Assembly (NCBI RefSeq): GCF_029624125.1 | Contig: NZ_JARSBN010000010.1 | Coordinates: forward strand, 1 to 64,000 | Direction: 5' to 3' | Source: Winogradskyella marincola | Lineage (GTDB): Bacteria > Bacteroidota > Bacteroidia > Flavobacteriales > Flavobacteriaceae | DNA length: 64,000 nucleotides | Shown here: one piece after another, positions 18,091-27,103 of the stretch | Numbering within the stretch: the first letter of the stretch is position 1 | Layout: each line of letters opens with the position of its first letter | Program-made: the position numbers and the translations under genes | Notes under the pieces: generated by a model | The model's input: the letters and a program-made list of their open reading frames with translations, nothing else | The model's database searches: none | What the model was told of the DNA's origin: nothing

Positions 18091-18163
18091 GTTATATAAA
18101 AGACAAGTTTTTAGATTGATAGAGCCTTCTATCAATTAACGTTATTTATTTAGGTTTTGGTAT

Positions 18164-18535
18164 TTAAAAAATCTTAGGAAGATAGATTATTCCTGCTATA
18201 ATCACAGCAACTATTGAAGCAATAAAAACGGCTCCGGCAGAAATATCTTTAATAAGACCTATTTTGGGATGGTGATCTGGGTGAATGAAATCTGCTATAT
18301 ATTCTACAGCAGTATTAACACCTTCAATACTCATTACAAGACCAATCATTGCTGTTTGAAACATCCATTCTGTGGTTGAAATATTAAAATAAAAACCAGC
18401 AAGAGTAATTACAATAGCAATAAAGACCTGAATTTTAATGCTGGCTTCGGTTTTAATAAGAATAAGCATTCCTTTAAAAGCGAAACCAACACTTTTTAGT
18501 CTGTTTATAATAAATGGTTCTTTGTTTTGTTGCAT
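18164..18535 (-). CDS. dgkA: Diacylglycerol kinase family protein
   Basis: 123 aa, three TM helices, prokaryotic DgkA/UndPK type. The catalytic helix carries EGVNTAVEYIADFI, matching the family E-x2-N-T-A-x-E signature. It phosphorylates diacylglycerol or undecaprenol at the inner membrane, recycling lipid carriers. Sits 7 bp after tpx (same direction) and about 70 bp before the M15 peptidase. Confidence 0.92.
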   Translation of the reverse strand: MQQNKEPFIINRLKSVGFAFKGMLILIKTEASIKIQVFIAIVITLAGFYFNISTTEWMFQTAMIGLVMSIEGVNTAVEYIADFIHPDHHPKIGLIKDISAGAVFIASIVAVIIAGIIYLPKIF

Positions 18536-18542
18536 CTTAGAA

Positions 18543-19043
18543 TTAAGATAAGCTATTCAAAGCACTTGTGTAATCTGGTTCGTTTGCAACCTCAGAAACC
18601 TGCTCCGTATGTAATACAGTACCATCAGTATCTATAACAACTACACATCTAGATAATAGAGTTTCAAATGTTCCACCAGCAAATGCTAAGCCGTAATCTT
18701 TACCAAATTGACCTGTTTTGTAGTCTGATAAACTTATAACATTGTCTAAGCCTTCTGCGCCACAAAAACGAGCCATAGCAAATGGTAAATCTTTAGAGAT
18801 ACAAAGTACTTTAGTGTTTTCTAATTGACTTGCTTTTTCATTAAATGTTCTAACTGATTGCGCACATGTACCAGTATCTACACTTGGAAAAATGTTTAAT
18901 ACTAAACGGCTACCTTCAAAATCAGAAGAACTTTGATCTTTTAAATCTGTATCTGTAAGTTTAAAATCTGGTGCTTTGCTACCAACTTCTGGTAAGTTTC
19001 CTATTGTTTCTACAGGAGTTCCTCCTAGTGTTATTTTTGCCAT
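18543..19043 (-). CDS. tpx: Thiol peroxidase Tpx
   Basis: 166 aa, full-length atypical 2-Cys peroxiredoxin. The peroxidatic cysteine is in PSVDTGTCAQSVRTFN and the resolving cysteine in the ISKDLPFAMARFCGAEG region. It reduces H2O2 and alkyl peroxides with thioredoxin. Starts MAKITLGGTPVETIG, a classical Tpx N-terminus. Followed at 7 bp by dgkA. Confidence 0.95.
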   Translation of the reverse strand: MAKITLGGTPVETIGNLPEVGSKAPDFKLTDTDLKDQSSSDFEGSRLVLNIFPSVDTGTCAQSVRTFNEKASQLENTKVLCISKDLPFAMARFCGAEGLDNVISLSDYKTGQFGKDYGLAFAGGTFETLLSRCVVVIDTDGTVLHTEQVSEVANEPDYTSALNSLS

Positions 19044-19175
19044 GGTTTAGTGTTTTAAATTTTGTTAAAAATAAAAAAAGCAACACTGAAAAGTGTAAAT
19101 AAAATGATAATGTTTCAGCAAGTTGTAGAAGTATGCATATTATTTTGCAGATGCACTCTTAGGATTGAAGTAGCG

Positions 19176-20033
19176 TTAAAACCTTCCTACAAGCCCAATT
19201 TGGTTGCCTGTAAAAGCAAAACTCCAAGATATTTTGTTTTTATTAGGTTCAATAATATCAAAAGCCTCTTCCTTAAATAAAAACTTATCTACGCTATCAA
19301 CTACTATTATACTTAGAGCTGTGCTAAAACCAATATCTGTAAGCCAATGCGCACCATCTATTAGTCTAGACATTGGTGGAATTGCGCCCAAGGTATACAC
19401 ACCTGCTTTTATCCAAGGACTTTCAAATTGTTTGGCAATGGAATGTGCCATAGTTACAGAAAGTACTGTGTGTCCTGAAGGGAATGAATGTTGTCCTGCT
19501 TCTTTTGAAAAAAGTTTAAAATGAAAAGCGCCTTTGCCTGTGCCTGGTCTAGCTCTACCAAATCCGTTTTTAGCAACAGTTTGTATAAGGCCACTTGTAA
19601 TAGAGGACGTTATGATGAGCACACTGGTTCGTCTAATTTTACTGTTTTTGGTTACTAAACCAAAGCCATAAAGCCCAGCATTGGCCATAAAATAATTCTG
19701 AGGACTACCAAAATACCAGCCATAATCTCTAACTACTTTTGGGAAATTAGACCTATGGTTATCTATGTACTTGTCTACACCTTCATCAGCAAGGGCTAGG
19801 GTAGCTGTACCAAAGACTAAACCACTAAGTTTTAAAAAATCATTTTTTTTCCAGTGAAGTGGTCTTGTAAACGAATACTTTACTCCATGCCAAGTAGTGT
19901 TAATATCATATTTTAACAATGACCAAGTTGAAGCACTATCCTGATCTATTTTATATAGATGTTGGGCATCAATACATTGAGTGGAAAACACGATGAGTAT
20001 TAGCGTTGTAAAAAGGCGTTTGGCTAATAACAT
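19176..20033 (-). CDS. PAP2-superfamily phosphatase, secreted
   Basis: 285 aa with signal peptide (MLLAKRLFTTLILIVFSTQCIDA). The three PAP2 motifs are present: KNGFGRARP, PSGHT and SRLIDGAHWLTD, with catalytic histidines in the last two. Likely a lipid or nucleotide phosphatase acting in the envelope. The C-terminus ends in an aromatic residue (LVGRF), compatible with outer-membrane placement. Lies 11 bp after pheT, same direction. Confidence 0.88.
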   Translation of the reverse strand: MLLAKRLFTTLILIVFSTQCIDAQHLYKIDQDSASTWSLLKYDINTTWHGVKYSFTRPLHWKKNDFLKLSGLVFGTATLALADEGVDKYIDNHRSNFPKVVRDYGWYFGSPQNYFMANAGLYGFGLVTKNSKIRRTSVLIITSSITSGLIQTVAKNGFGRARPGTGKGAFHFKLFSKEAGQHSFPSGHTVLSVTMAHSIAKQFESPWIKAGVYTLGAIPPMSRLIDGAHWLTDIGFSTALSIIVVDSVDKFLFKEEAFDIIEPNKNKISWSFAFTGNQIGLVGRF

Positions 20034-20044
20034 AATAACTTTGA

Positions 20045-22471
20045 TTATCTCAATTCAGCACCAAGCTTGTTTTCAAAATTAGATTGAAGCTTGTTCATTA
20101 TTTTATCGATTTGTTTATCGTTAAGCGTTTTGTTTTCGTCTTGTAACGTAAAGCTTACAGCATAACTCTTTTTGCCTGCTGGTAAGTTTTTACCTTCGTA
20201 AACATCAAACAGATTTACAGCTTTTAGCAATTGTTTTTCAGTTTGCTTAGCAATTGTATAGATATCATCAAACGTAACGCTATTATCAAGTAGCAACGCA
20301 AAATCTCTACGAACTTCTGGATACTTAGGTATGGCAGTAAACTTAATTTTGTTGTGTTGTGCCATGTCTAAAACATTATTCCAATTAAAATCAGCAAATA
20401 ATACGTTTTGAGAAATTCCAAAATGTTTTAAAACCGATTTTTTAACTAACCCAAATTCAACTAAAGTTTTCTTTCCTATAGAAAGGCTCATGCCTTCACT
20501 AAGAATATCGGTTTTATGAGGTGCAGATTTTAGTCGGTTTAAGCCTAAGCGCTCTAATACAGTTTCAATAGTACCTTTTAAATAAAAGAAATCACTAGGT
20601 GTAGCTTGTGTATTCCAACGTTCTTGTGCTTTGTTTCCGGTTACAAAAAGTGCCAAATGTTTGTGTTCTTCTCTGTTATCTGAATACTGATGGTAAGTTT
20701 TACCAAATTCAAACAACTTAAGGTCATCACGTTTTCTGTTAATATTGTGCGAAACAGCTTCTAATCCAGAAAATAATAAAGATTGACGCATAACTTCTAA
20801 ATCATTACTTAATGGATTTAGCATTTTTACGTTATGGTCAGCATTCAATTGTTCACTTAACTCAATATATTTTGGAGATGTTAAAGAGTTAGCCATAATC
20901 TCAAAGAAGCCTTGAGAAGCTAACTGATTGCCAATAACATTTTGAAGTTTGTAATCTTCAAAACGAGATGTGTTAGAAATAGAAGCGTTAAGCTTTTCAG
21001 TTGTTTTTATGTTGTTGTAACCGTAAACTCTTAGGATTTCTTCAATAACGTCAGCTTCGCGCTGTACGTCATTTCTAAAAGACGGTACCGTAAGTCCTAA
21101 ACCAGCTTCAGTAACATTGTTAATTTTAATGTCTAAAGAGGTTAAAATACTTTTTATGGTTTCTTTAGGAATTTCTTGACCGATTAATCGCTTGGCATTA
21201 TCAAAACTCAATACAACCTGAAAATCTTCAATTTTATTAGGATAAGCGTCAGAGATGTCACTTGTTATTTCACCACCAGCAATTTCAGTAATTAAAAGTG
21301 CAGCACGCTTTAAAGCGTACTTTGTAAAGTTAGGATCTATACCACGTTCAAATCTAAAAGAAGCATCTGTATTAAGCCCATGACGCTTAGCTGTTTTTCT
21401 AACGCTTACAGGATCAAAATAAGCACTTTCTAAAAAGATATTGGTTGTAGTTTCGGTAACACCAGAATCTATACCACCAAAAACACCAGCAATACACATT
21501 GGCTTTTCGGCATCGCAGATCATTAAATCATCTTCGTGTAATTCTCTTTCAATCTCGTCTAGAGTCGTAAACTTTGTGCCAGCTTCGCAGGTTTTAACTT
21601 CAACCTTGTTACCAGTGATTTTTGCAGCATCAAAAGCGTGTAATGGTTGTCCTAATTCATGCAAAACATAATTAGTAACATCTACAATGTTGTTAATAGG
21701 AGATAAGCCAATTGCTTTTAAGCGGTTTTGTAACCAACTTGGAGATGTTTCAACTTTAACACCAGAAATGGTAACACCACAGTAACGTGGACATTTATCC
21801 TTGTCTTGCACATCGACGTCAACCTTTAAAGAACGCGTATCTACGTGGTAAGACATTACTGATGGAGATATCAACTCCAGGTTAAGATCTTGTTGTAATA
21901 AACCAGCTTTTAAATCTCTAGCCACACCATAATGACTCATGGCATCGGCACGGTTTGGTGTTAGACCAATTTCAAAAACTTCATCATTTTCCACTTCAAA
22001 AATCTCAGCAGCAGGAGTACCAACTTTTAAGTCGGCATCAAGAACCATAATGCCATCATGAGATTCGCCAAGACCAAGTTCGTCTTCAGCGCAAATCATT
22101 CCGTGGCTTTCTTCGCCTCTAATTTTACCTTTTTTGATTTTCCAGGCTTCACCTTCTGCAGTGTAAAGCGTTGTGCCAATTGTAGCAACAGGTACTTTTT
22201 GTCCTGCAGCCACATTAGGTGCACCACATACAATTTGTACAGGCTCTGCTTCACCAATATTTACAGTTGTTACTTTAAGTCGGTCTGCGTTTGGGTGTTG
22301 TTCGCAAGTTAATACCTCGCCAACTACGATGCCTTTAAGGCCACCTTTAACAGATTCGTAGGTTTCTATACCTTCTATTTCAAGACCAAGATCTGTAAGT
22401 AATTCGCCTGTTTTTTCGGCGTTCCAATCTATATTGATAAACTGTTTTAACCAGTTGTAAGATATTTTCAT
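20045..22471 (-). CDS. pheT: Phenylalanine--tRNA ligase beta subunit
   Basis: 808 aa, full length. Domains in order: EMAP/OB tRNA-binding domain (about 40-155), B3/4 editing domain, B5 domain (about 400-475), catalytic-like core, and the C-terminal anticodon-binding FDX-ACB domain (KYPEVRRDFALLL region to the end). It pairs with PheS (not in this window) to charge tRNA-Phe. A TATCTTTG -7 box lies about 20 bp upstream of its ATG. Confidence 0.96.
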   Translation of the reverse strand: MKISYNWLKQFINIDWNAEKTGELLTDLGLEIEGIETYESVKGGLKGIVVGEVLTCEQHPNADRLKVTTVNIGEAEPVQIVCGAPNVAAGQKVPVATIGTTLYTAEGEAWKIKKGKIRGEESHGMICAEDELGLGESHDGIMVLDADLKVGTPAAEIFEVENDEVFEIGLTPNRADAMSHYGVARDLKAGLLQQDLNLELISPSVMSYHVDTRSLKVDVDVQDKDKCPRYCGVTISGVKVETSPSWLQNRLKAIGLSPINNIVDVTNYVLHELGQPLHAFDAAKITGNKVEVKTCEAGTKFTTLDEIERELHEDDLMICDAEKPMCIAGVFGGIDSGVTETTTNIFLESAYFDPVSVRKTAKRHGLNTDASFRFERGIDPNFTKYALKRAALLITEIAGGEITSDISDAYPNKIEDFQVVLSFDNAKRLIGQEIPKETIKSILTSLDIKINNVTEAGLGLTVPSFRNDVQREADVIEEILRVYGYNNIKTTEKLNASISNTSRFEDYKLQNVIGNQLASQGFFEIMANSLTSPKYIELSEQLNADHNVKMLNPLSNDLEVMRQSLLFSGLEAVSHNINRKRDDLKLFEFGKTYHQYSDNREEHKHLALFVTGNKAQERWNTQATPSDFFYLKGTIETVLERLGLNRLKSAPHKTDILSEGMSLSIGKKTLVEFGLVKKSVLKHFGISQNVLFADFNWNNVLDMAQHNKIKFTAIPKYPEVRRDFALLLDNSVTFDDIYTIAKQTEKQLLKAVNLFDVYEGKNLPAGKKSYAVSFTLQDENKTLNDKQIDKIMNKLQSNFENKLGAELR

Positions 22472-22491
22472 GTGCTGTTTTATTCAGGCCA

Positions 22492-22499
22492 CAAAGATA
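22492..22499 (-). promoter_or_regulatory. -7 box of the pheT promoter
   Basis: Minus-strand TATCTTTG, 20 bp from the pheT ATG; matches TAnnTTTG. Confidence 0.5.
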
Positions 22500-22656
22500 A
22501 TAATACTTAAATGTTAATGAAACATCCCTAATTAAATTTTAAACAGGTTGCATTTCGCTATCATAAAAACGTAAATCTGTGTAGAGGATTTTTGGATAGG
22601 CTTTTTTATGTAAGGTAATTGTTGTTATTTCGAACTTAAATAAAATTCAATTTACA

Positions 22657-23892
22657 ATGCGATATATTTTTGGTCTTTTAGTGATAAGTCTTCTATTTTC
22701 ATGCAAAGACGATAAAAAAAACAATACCCTTAGAGACAATAAATTAGAAACAGGAAGTTACAGAGCTTGGATTTCAATTCAGGATAATGAAGAAATTCCA
22801 TTTGTGTTTGAGGTAGAATCTGATAAAAAATTAAATATTTATAATGCTGAAGAAACGATTGTAGTAGATGAAATAGAATATAAAAATGATTCTGTATACA
22901 TTAATTTACCTGTCTTTGAAGACTACCTAGTGGCAAAAATTAATCAGGATAATAATTTAAACGGTTTTTATATAAGTCCTGATAGAAATAGAAAAGTACC
23001 GTTTGAAGCTACGTTTAAAAATGCAATTAGATTTGGAACAGGAACAGGTGCGGCTTATAATATTGAAGGAGTTTGGGAAACTGTATTTAGTAAAGGTGTT
23101 GAGGAAGATGAATACATTGCAAAAGGTGTTTTTAAGCAATACGATAATGGGAAAATTACAGGAACATTTAGAACTACAACTGGTGATTATCGTTATTTGG
23201 AAGGTGTATTAGATGGTACACGCTTAAAACTCTCAACCTTTGATGGTGCTCATGCCTTTTATTTTACAGCAACTGTAACCGACTCAACTATGAACGGTTA
23301 TTTTTATTCTGGAAATCATTGGAAAGAACCTTTTGAAGCGAAGCGTAATAAGGATTATGAACTGCCAAGTGCCAATGAATTAACCTATTTAAAAGAAGGT
23401 TATGATAGTTTAGATTTTGTTTTTTCTAATACCTCTGATGAGTTGGTAGGTCTTAAAGATGATAGATTTAAGGATAAAGTTGTAGTGGTGCAAATAATGG
23501 GAACATGGTGTCCTAACTGTTTGGATGAGAGTAAATACTATGCGGACTTTTACAAAAAAAATAAAGACAAAGGTATAGAATTTATTGCCTTGGCATTTGA
23601 GTATGCTAAGGACAAGGAAACTGCTTTTAGTCGTATAGACAGGCTACAAAGTAAAATAGGTATAGATTATCCTGTACTTTTAGCTCAATATGGTGGTGCA
23701 GACAAAGCCAAGGCACAAGAAAAATTACCAATGCTTAACCATGTGTTGTCTTATCCAACTTCAATTTTTATTGATAAAAAAGGAAAAGTAAGAAAGATAC
23801 ATACAGGATTTAATGGACCTGCAACAGGTGAAAAATACATAGAATTCAAAAAGGAATTTGAGAGTTTTGTAAACGTATTACTGGCTGAATAA
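22657..23892 (+). CDS. TlpA-like thioredoxin-fold lipoprotein
   Basis: 411 aa. A lipoprotein signal (MRYIFGLLVISLLFSC) leads to a beta-rich N-terminal half without a named match, then a TlpA/ResA-type thioredoxin domain from about residue 250 with the redox motif GTWCPNCLDE and the cis-proline region LSYPTSIFID. Likely a membrane-anchored periplasmic thiol-disulfide reductase. Monocistronic: divergent from pheT and convergent with the next gene. Confidence 0.85.
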   Translation: MRYIFGLLVISLLFSCKDDKKNNTLRDNKLETGSYRAWISIQDNEEIPFVFEVESDKKLNIYNAEETIVVDEIEYKNDSVYINLPVFEDYLVAKINQDNNLNGFYISPDRNRKVPFEATFKNAIRFGTGTGAAYNIEGVWETVFSKGVEEDEYIAKGVFKQYDNGKITGTFRTTTGDYRYLEGVLDGTRLKLSTFDGAHAFYFTATVTDSTMNGYFYSGNHWKEPFEAKRNKDYELPSANELTYLKEGYDSLDFVFSNTSDELVGLKDDRFKDKVVVVQIMGTWCPNCLDESKYYADFYKKNKDKGIEFIALAFEYAKDKETAFSRIDRLQSKIGIDYPVLLAQYGGADKAKAQEKLPMLNHVLSYPTSIFIDKKGKVRKIHTGFNGPATGEKYIEFKKEFESFVNVLLAE

Positions 23893-23923
23893 ATAAATAG
23901 CCTTGATCTAACTTACATAAAGA

Positions 23924-24400
23924 TTAAGGTATCAGTAAAGCTACCTGAGAAAATAGATAGATAATTATTGGGATGTTAAAAATCAGAGTTGTGGCAAGTA
24001 GATAGTTGTTTGCTTCGCCTGAAAGTTTTGACTTTGATTTGTATAATTTGAGAACATAATAGGAAGAAATAAGATTTATAATAACAGCTAATAAGTAAGC
24101 GAATATTGTTGTTGTAAGTTTGTTCTCGTAGGGTGTAAACCAAAGTAAATTACCAAATTGTTTAATCGTTATTGAGTCAAAAAAAGAACTTAGTCCCAAG
24201 CCTATGAAAATACGCACTAGGTTTGCTAACAAAATGCCAATAACTGCAATACCCAAAACAACTAAAAAATGAAGATATATTGATTTGTGAGGCAAAGAAG
24301 CTTTTAGGTTGTTCTTATTGAATTTGTAATATACCAGAAATAATACAGGACAGCATATAAGCATTAATAAGATTTCAATAAAAGCAAGAGGAAATCCCAT
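23924..24400 (-). CDS. Hypothetical membrane protein
   Basis: 158 aa with four predicted TM helices (starting FIEILLMLICCPVLFLVYY; HFLVVLGIAVIGILLANLV; FAYLLAVIINLISSYYVL; LLATTLIFNIPIIIYLF). No catalytic motif or recognised family. It follows the gene at 24406 by 5 bp, so the two form a small operon of membrane proteins. Confidence 0.65.
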   Translation of the reverse strand: MGFPLAFIEILLMLICCPVLFLVYYKFNKNNLKASLPHKSIYLHFLVVLGIAVIGILLANLVRIFIGLGLSSFFDSITIKQFGNLLWFTPYENKLTTTIFAYLLAVIINLISSYYVLKLYKSKSKLSGEANNYLLATTLIFNIPIIIYLFSQVALLIP

Positions 24401-24405
24401 AAAAT

Positions 24406-25023
24406 CTAATTCTCAGTGATTTTTTGAAGCTTTAATTTGAAGTTATTAGGAAGAGAAACATCATATTCAGATTTTTCAATAAGTATTTTAAAAAGTTTTT
24501 CTAAATCTTCGGGTTTATAATCTTTAATGTTCATAGATACTTCAGATTTAGTTCTAAAATGAAGTGTTATGTTATTAGTAAATTTGCTAAACTCTATTTT
24601 GATAAGTTTATCGATGTCTCGTACTTCTACCCAGTGATTCTTTAAAATAAAGGTATTGCCTTTAATGTATGCTCTGTAAGGTTTTAGTTTTTTGTAAACA
24701 AACCAAAATATTACTTCAGCCAAAGCAGCAATCCAAAATAAAGAAATAAGATAAATAATATCTTTTTCTCCTTTCCAAGGCCATAATAAGAAAGTCATTA
24801 ATATAGCGTAGAGTAAATTGAATATGTTTATTTGTTTACGTTGACTTTTTATTTTAAAGTCTGCAACATATTCTTTTTTTAGAGTGCTGTATTCCCACAT
24901 TAAAATAATTATAAAACATAAAGTGACTAATGAAATATTTAGAACATCTGGGAACTTGTTTTCAGTGAATTGACCTATAAACAAGGTGATGATTAAAATG
25001 ATAATAAGGATATGATATCTCAT
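24406..25023 (-). CDS. Hypothetical membrane protein with PH-like C-terminus
   Basis: 205 aa: four hydrophobic helices in the first about 115 residues, then a soluble part (FILKNHWVEVRDIDKLIKIE...) whose alternating strands resemble a bacterial PH-like domain. Function unknown. Probably co-transcribed with the gene at 23924 (5 bp gap). Confidence 0.62.
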   Translation of the reverse strand: MRYHILIIILIITLFIGQFTENKFPDVLNISLVTLCFIIILMWEYSTLKKEYVADFKIKSQRKQINIFNLLYAILMTFLLWPWKGEKDIIYLISLFWIAALAEVIFWFVYKKLKPYRAYIKGNTFILKNHWVEVRDIDKLIKIEFSKFTNNITLHFRTKSEVSMNIKDYKPEDLEKLFKILIEKSEYDVSLPNNFKLKLQKITEN

Positions 25024-25093
25024 TGATAAGTTGGTTTTTTCGGAATTATATGATAGTGGGTGATGGTCTGTGGTGATAGTTGATAACAGGTTT

Positions 25094-25210
25094 CTATTGA
25101 TTTGTAATTTCGATTGCTTTCTCTAAAATTTCATCACGTCCTTGTATTAATCCGTTTATTGTGGTGATATTAAAAGTTCTTAACAGTGTTAAAGCGGCAT
25201 AAATGTCACC
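25094..25210 (-). pseudogene. Possible C-terminal gene remnant overlapping the transporter 3' end
   Basis: On the minus strand, in a different frame from the transporter and running through its stop, about 38 codons read as a coherent amphipathic C-terminus (GDIYAALTLLRTFN... ending LEKAIEITNQ, TAG at 25094-25096) with codon use like the neighbours. No start or N-terminal domain is visible. It may be a leftover gene end, an alternative tail produced by a frameshift, or chance. Confidence 0.3.
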
Positions 25211-26583
25211 AAAAGTGCCTGCACCACAAACAATACCACAAAAGGAATAAACAAATAGCCAACCACATCTCTGGCTTGTATTTTAATACCTTTGCTCATT
25301 ACAGGAAAAACGACGAGCAAAAAGAAGGGTTGTAGTAAATTACTTAAGCTTTCTCCGTACGCAACAGACATAGAAGCTCTGGCTGTCATAGCTGTAATTT
25401 CAGTAGGTGAGAGATTGATGCTAAGTTCTTGTACCATGTTTAAAATACTTGGGCCAATAACCGCAAATTCACCACCTGCAGACGGTATTGCAAAATTGAT
25501 AATGCCTCCTGATAAATATGATATAAAAGCGTAATTTTCGGTCGTAGCAATAGTTACTAAAGTGTTTGTGATTTTTTCACCCAAACCAGAAGCGAGCATA
25601 ATGCCCATTATACCTGCATAAAACGGATATTGAAACAGGACTCCCGAGATATTGCTGCTGGCACGTTTCATAGCAATACTATATCGCATTGGTGTAATGT
25701 GTAATAGCATCCCAGCCACAAAGAAGATGAAAATCATAATATTAAAGTTGAGATCAAAGCCCTTGGTTGCAAAGTGGTAAATGATATATGTTAATCCTAG
25801 TGCGGCAACAGTAAGCTGCAGCCAACCAGCATTATTTAAAGCATCAGATAATGCTTTGTAAGGTAGCTTGTAAGAAAGGGCTTCGTCTTTAACCGAATGG
25901 GTTTCGTCATCTAACGACGTTTGTAAATCCTTGAGTTCTTTGCCTTCGTGAGTTTTAGGAATAAGTAACCAAATCAATAATGGAGAAACAACCACAAACA
26001 AAACAATCATCGCAATATTTAGCGTCGCGCCTAAACTATAACTTGTAGAAATAGTATCGTTTAAAATACCTTCTTGTATTAAAAAGTTGTTTTCTGTATT
26101 AAGCAACAAGGCAATAGAGCTAGATAAACCGCAAACCCAACCATTAAAAGAAAAGTACACGCAAGCCACCAAAAAAGGATAGTGAATACCTTTAATGCGC
26201 AAAGCCAATTCGCGACCTAAAATGGCAGTAACTACGACCATTCCAAAGCTAATTAAGGATAATAATGCACCAAGCGCAATGATAATCAAATAAACCTGTG
26301 TTGGTGTTTTAATGTATTTAGTAATGTGGTCAATCCCTTTTTTTACAGGTGAAGATTGCGCAATACAGTAAGCGGTAATGATAATAAGTACAATCTGCAT
26401 ACCAAACGACAGAAGACTCCAGAAGCCATCGTACCAACCTTGTAAAATATTAATAGGTTGGTGGTCTGTAAATACCAAGGCTAAAGCAAAAGTGAGTAGA
26501 GTAAGCAGTAGCGCAAATACATAAGCACTAGGCATGTATTTGGTAAAACCATCTGTAAATTTCTGACCGAGTTTGGTAATCAT
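25189..26583 (-). CDS. Short-chain fatty acid transporter, AtoE/TIGR00366 family
   Basis: 464 aa from the ATG at 26583 (MITKLGQKFTDGFTKYMPSA, a typical family start); a TTG 30 bases up is open but unlikely. About 12-13 TM helices across the whole length, with one loop rich in charged residues (about 215-250). The family moves short-chain fatty acids across the inner membrane. Monocistronic as far as visible; its 3' end overlaps an out-of-frame protein-like stretch. Confidence 0.85.
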   Translation of the reverse strand: MITKLGQKFTDGFTKYMPSAYVFALLLTLLTFALALVFTDHQPINILQGWYDGFWSLLSFGMQIVLIIITAYCIAQSSPVKKGIDHITKYIKTPTQVYLIIIALGALLSLISFGMVVVTAILGRELALRIKGIHYPFLVACVYFSFNGWVCGLSSSIALLLNTENNFLIQEGILNDTISTSYSLGATLNIAMIVLFVVVSPLLIWLLIPKTHEGKELKDLQTSLDDETHSVKDEALSYKLPYKALSDALNNAGWLQLTVAALGLTYIIYHFATKGFDLNFNIMIFIFFVAGMLLHITPMRYSIAMKRASSNISGVLFQYPFYAGIMGIMLASGLGEKITNTLVTIATTENYAFISYLSGGIINFAIPSAGGEFAVIGPSILNMVQELSINLSPTEITAMTARASMSVAYGESLSNLLQPFFLLVVFPVMSKGIKIQARDVVGYLFIPFVVLFVVQALLVTFMPL

Positions 26584-27103
26584 GGTTGGTGTTGTTTTGT
26601 TAAAAATCGTCAATTCAAGTGAGTTTTACGATTCTTAAATCGAAAAATTTGTGTAATAAAAGATAATTAAGACTGTAATCTGTTCTCGGTTTTATTTTAG
26701 TAATCTTAATAATACGTTAATTAACAATTGGTTACTGTTCTTTAACAAGTCGCTAACAGCCTCGCTTTCAAAAACGGTCTACCTTGAAAACATATTCATC
26801 AGCAAAACACGTTTGGTTATGTTTTGAAGGTCTGGTTGTTGTTGGTGCCAGGCCTTTTTTTCATTCCTGCGAAAAGCAGGAATCTCATCGCAAAAGACCC
26901 TAATCTATATAAACCACGTATTGTTATTCTAAACTTGCTTGTTCTGAATTTGTTTCAGTATTTCAGCGTCTTCTAATTAATGAGTAAGTCGTCAGTTCGA
27001 GTGATTTTGAGATTATCGAAAACAAAATATATTTTGTTTGAAGATACCTAAGCGTAGCTTAAAAATCGTATAGAGAACTTTTACTGAGATCAATTTCTAA
27101 ATC
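26584..27103. other. Intergenic region with hairpins
   Basis: 520 bp without a convincing gene. Contents: a candidate small RNA with terminator (26776-26861), a perfect 8-bp hairpin ATTCCTGC-GAAAA-GCAGGAAT (26863-26883) of the kind scattered through flavobacterial genomes, and an AT-rich remainder (26900-27103) in which I see nothing definite. Confidence 0.5.
26776..26861 (+). ncRNA. Candidate small RNA with terminator
   Basis: A 13-bp imperfect stem (CCTTGAAAACATA at 26782-26794 with TATGTTTTGAAGG at 26818-26830) is followed by GGTCTGG/CCAGGCC and a seven-T run (26855-26861), which reads as a plus-strand terminator. No plus-strand gene precedes it, so an independent transcript is possible. 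No promoter identified. Confidence 0.3.
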
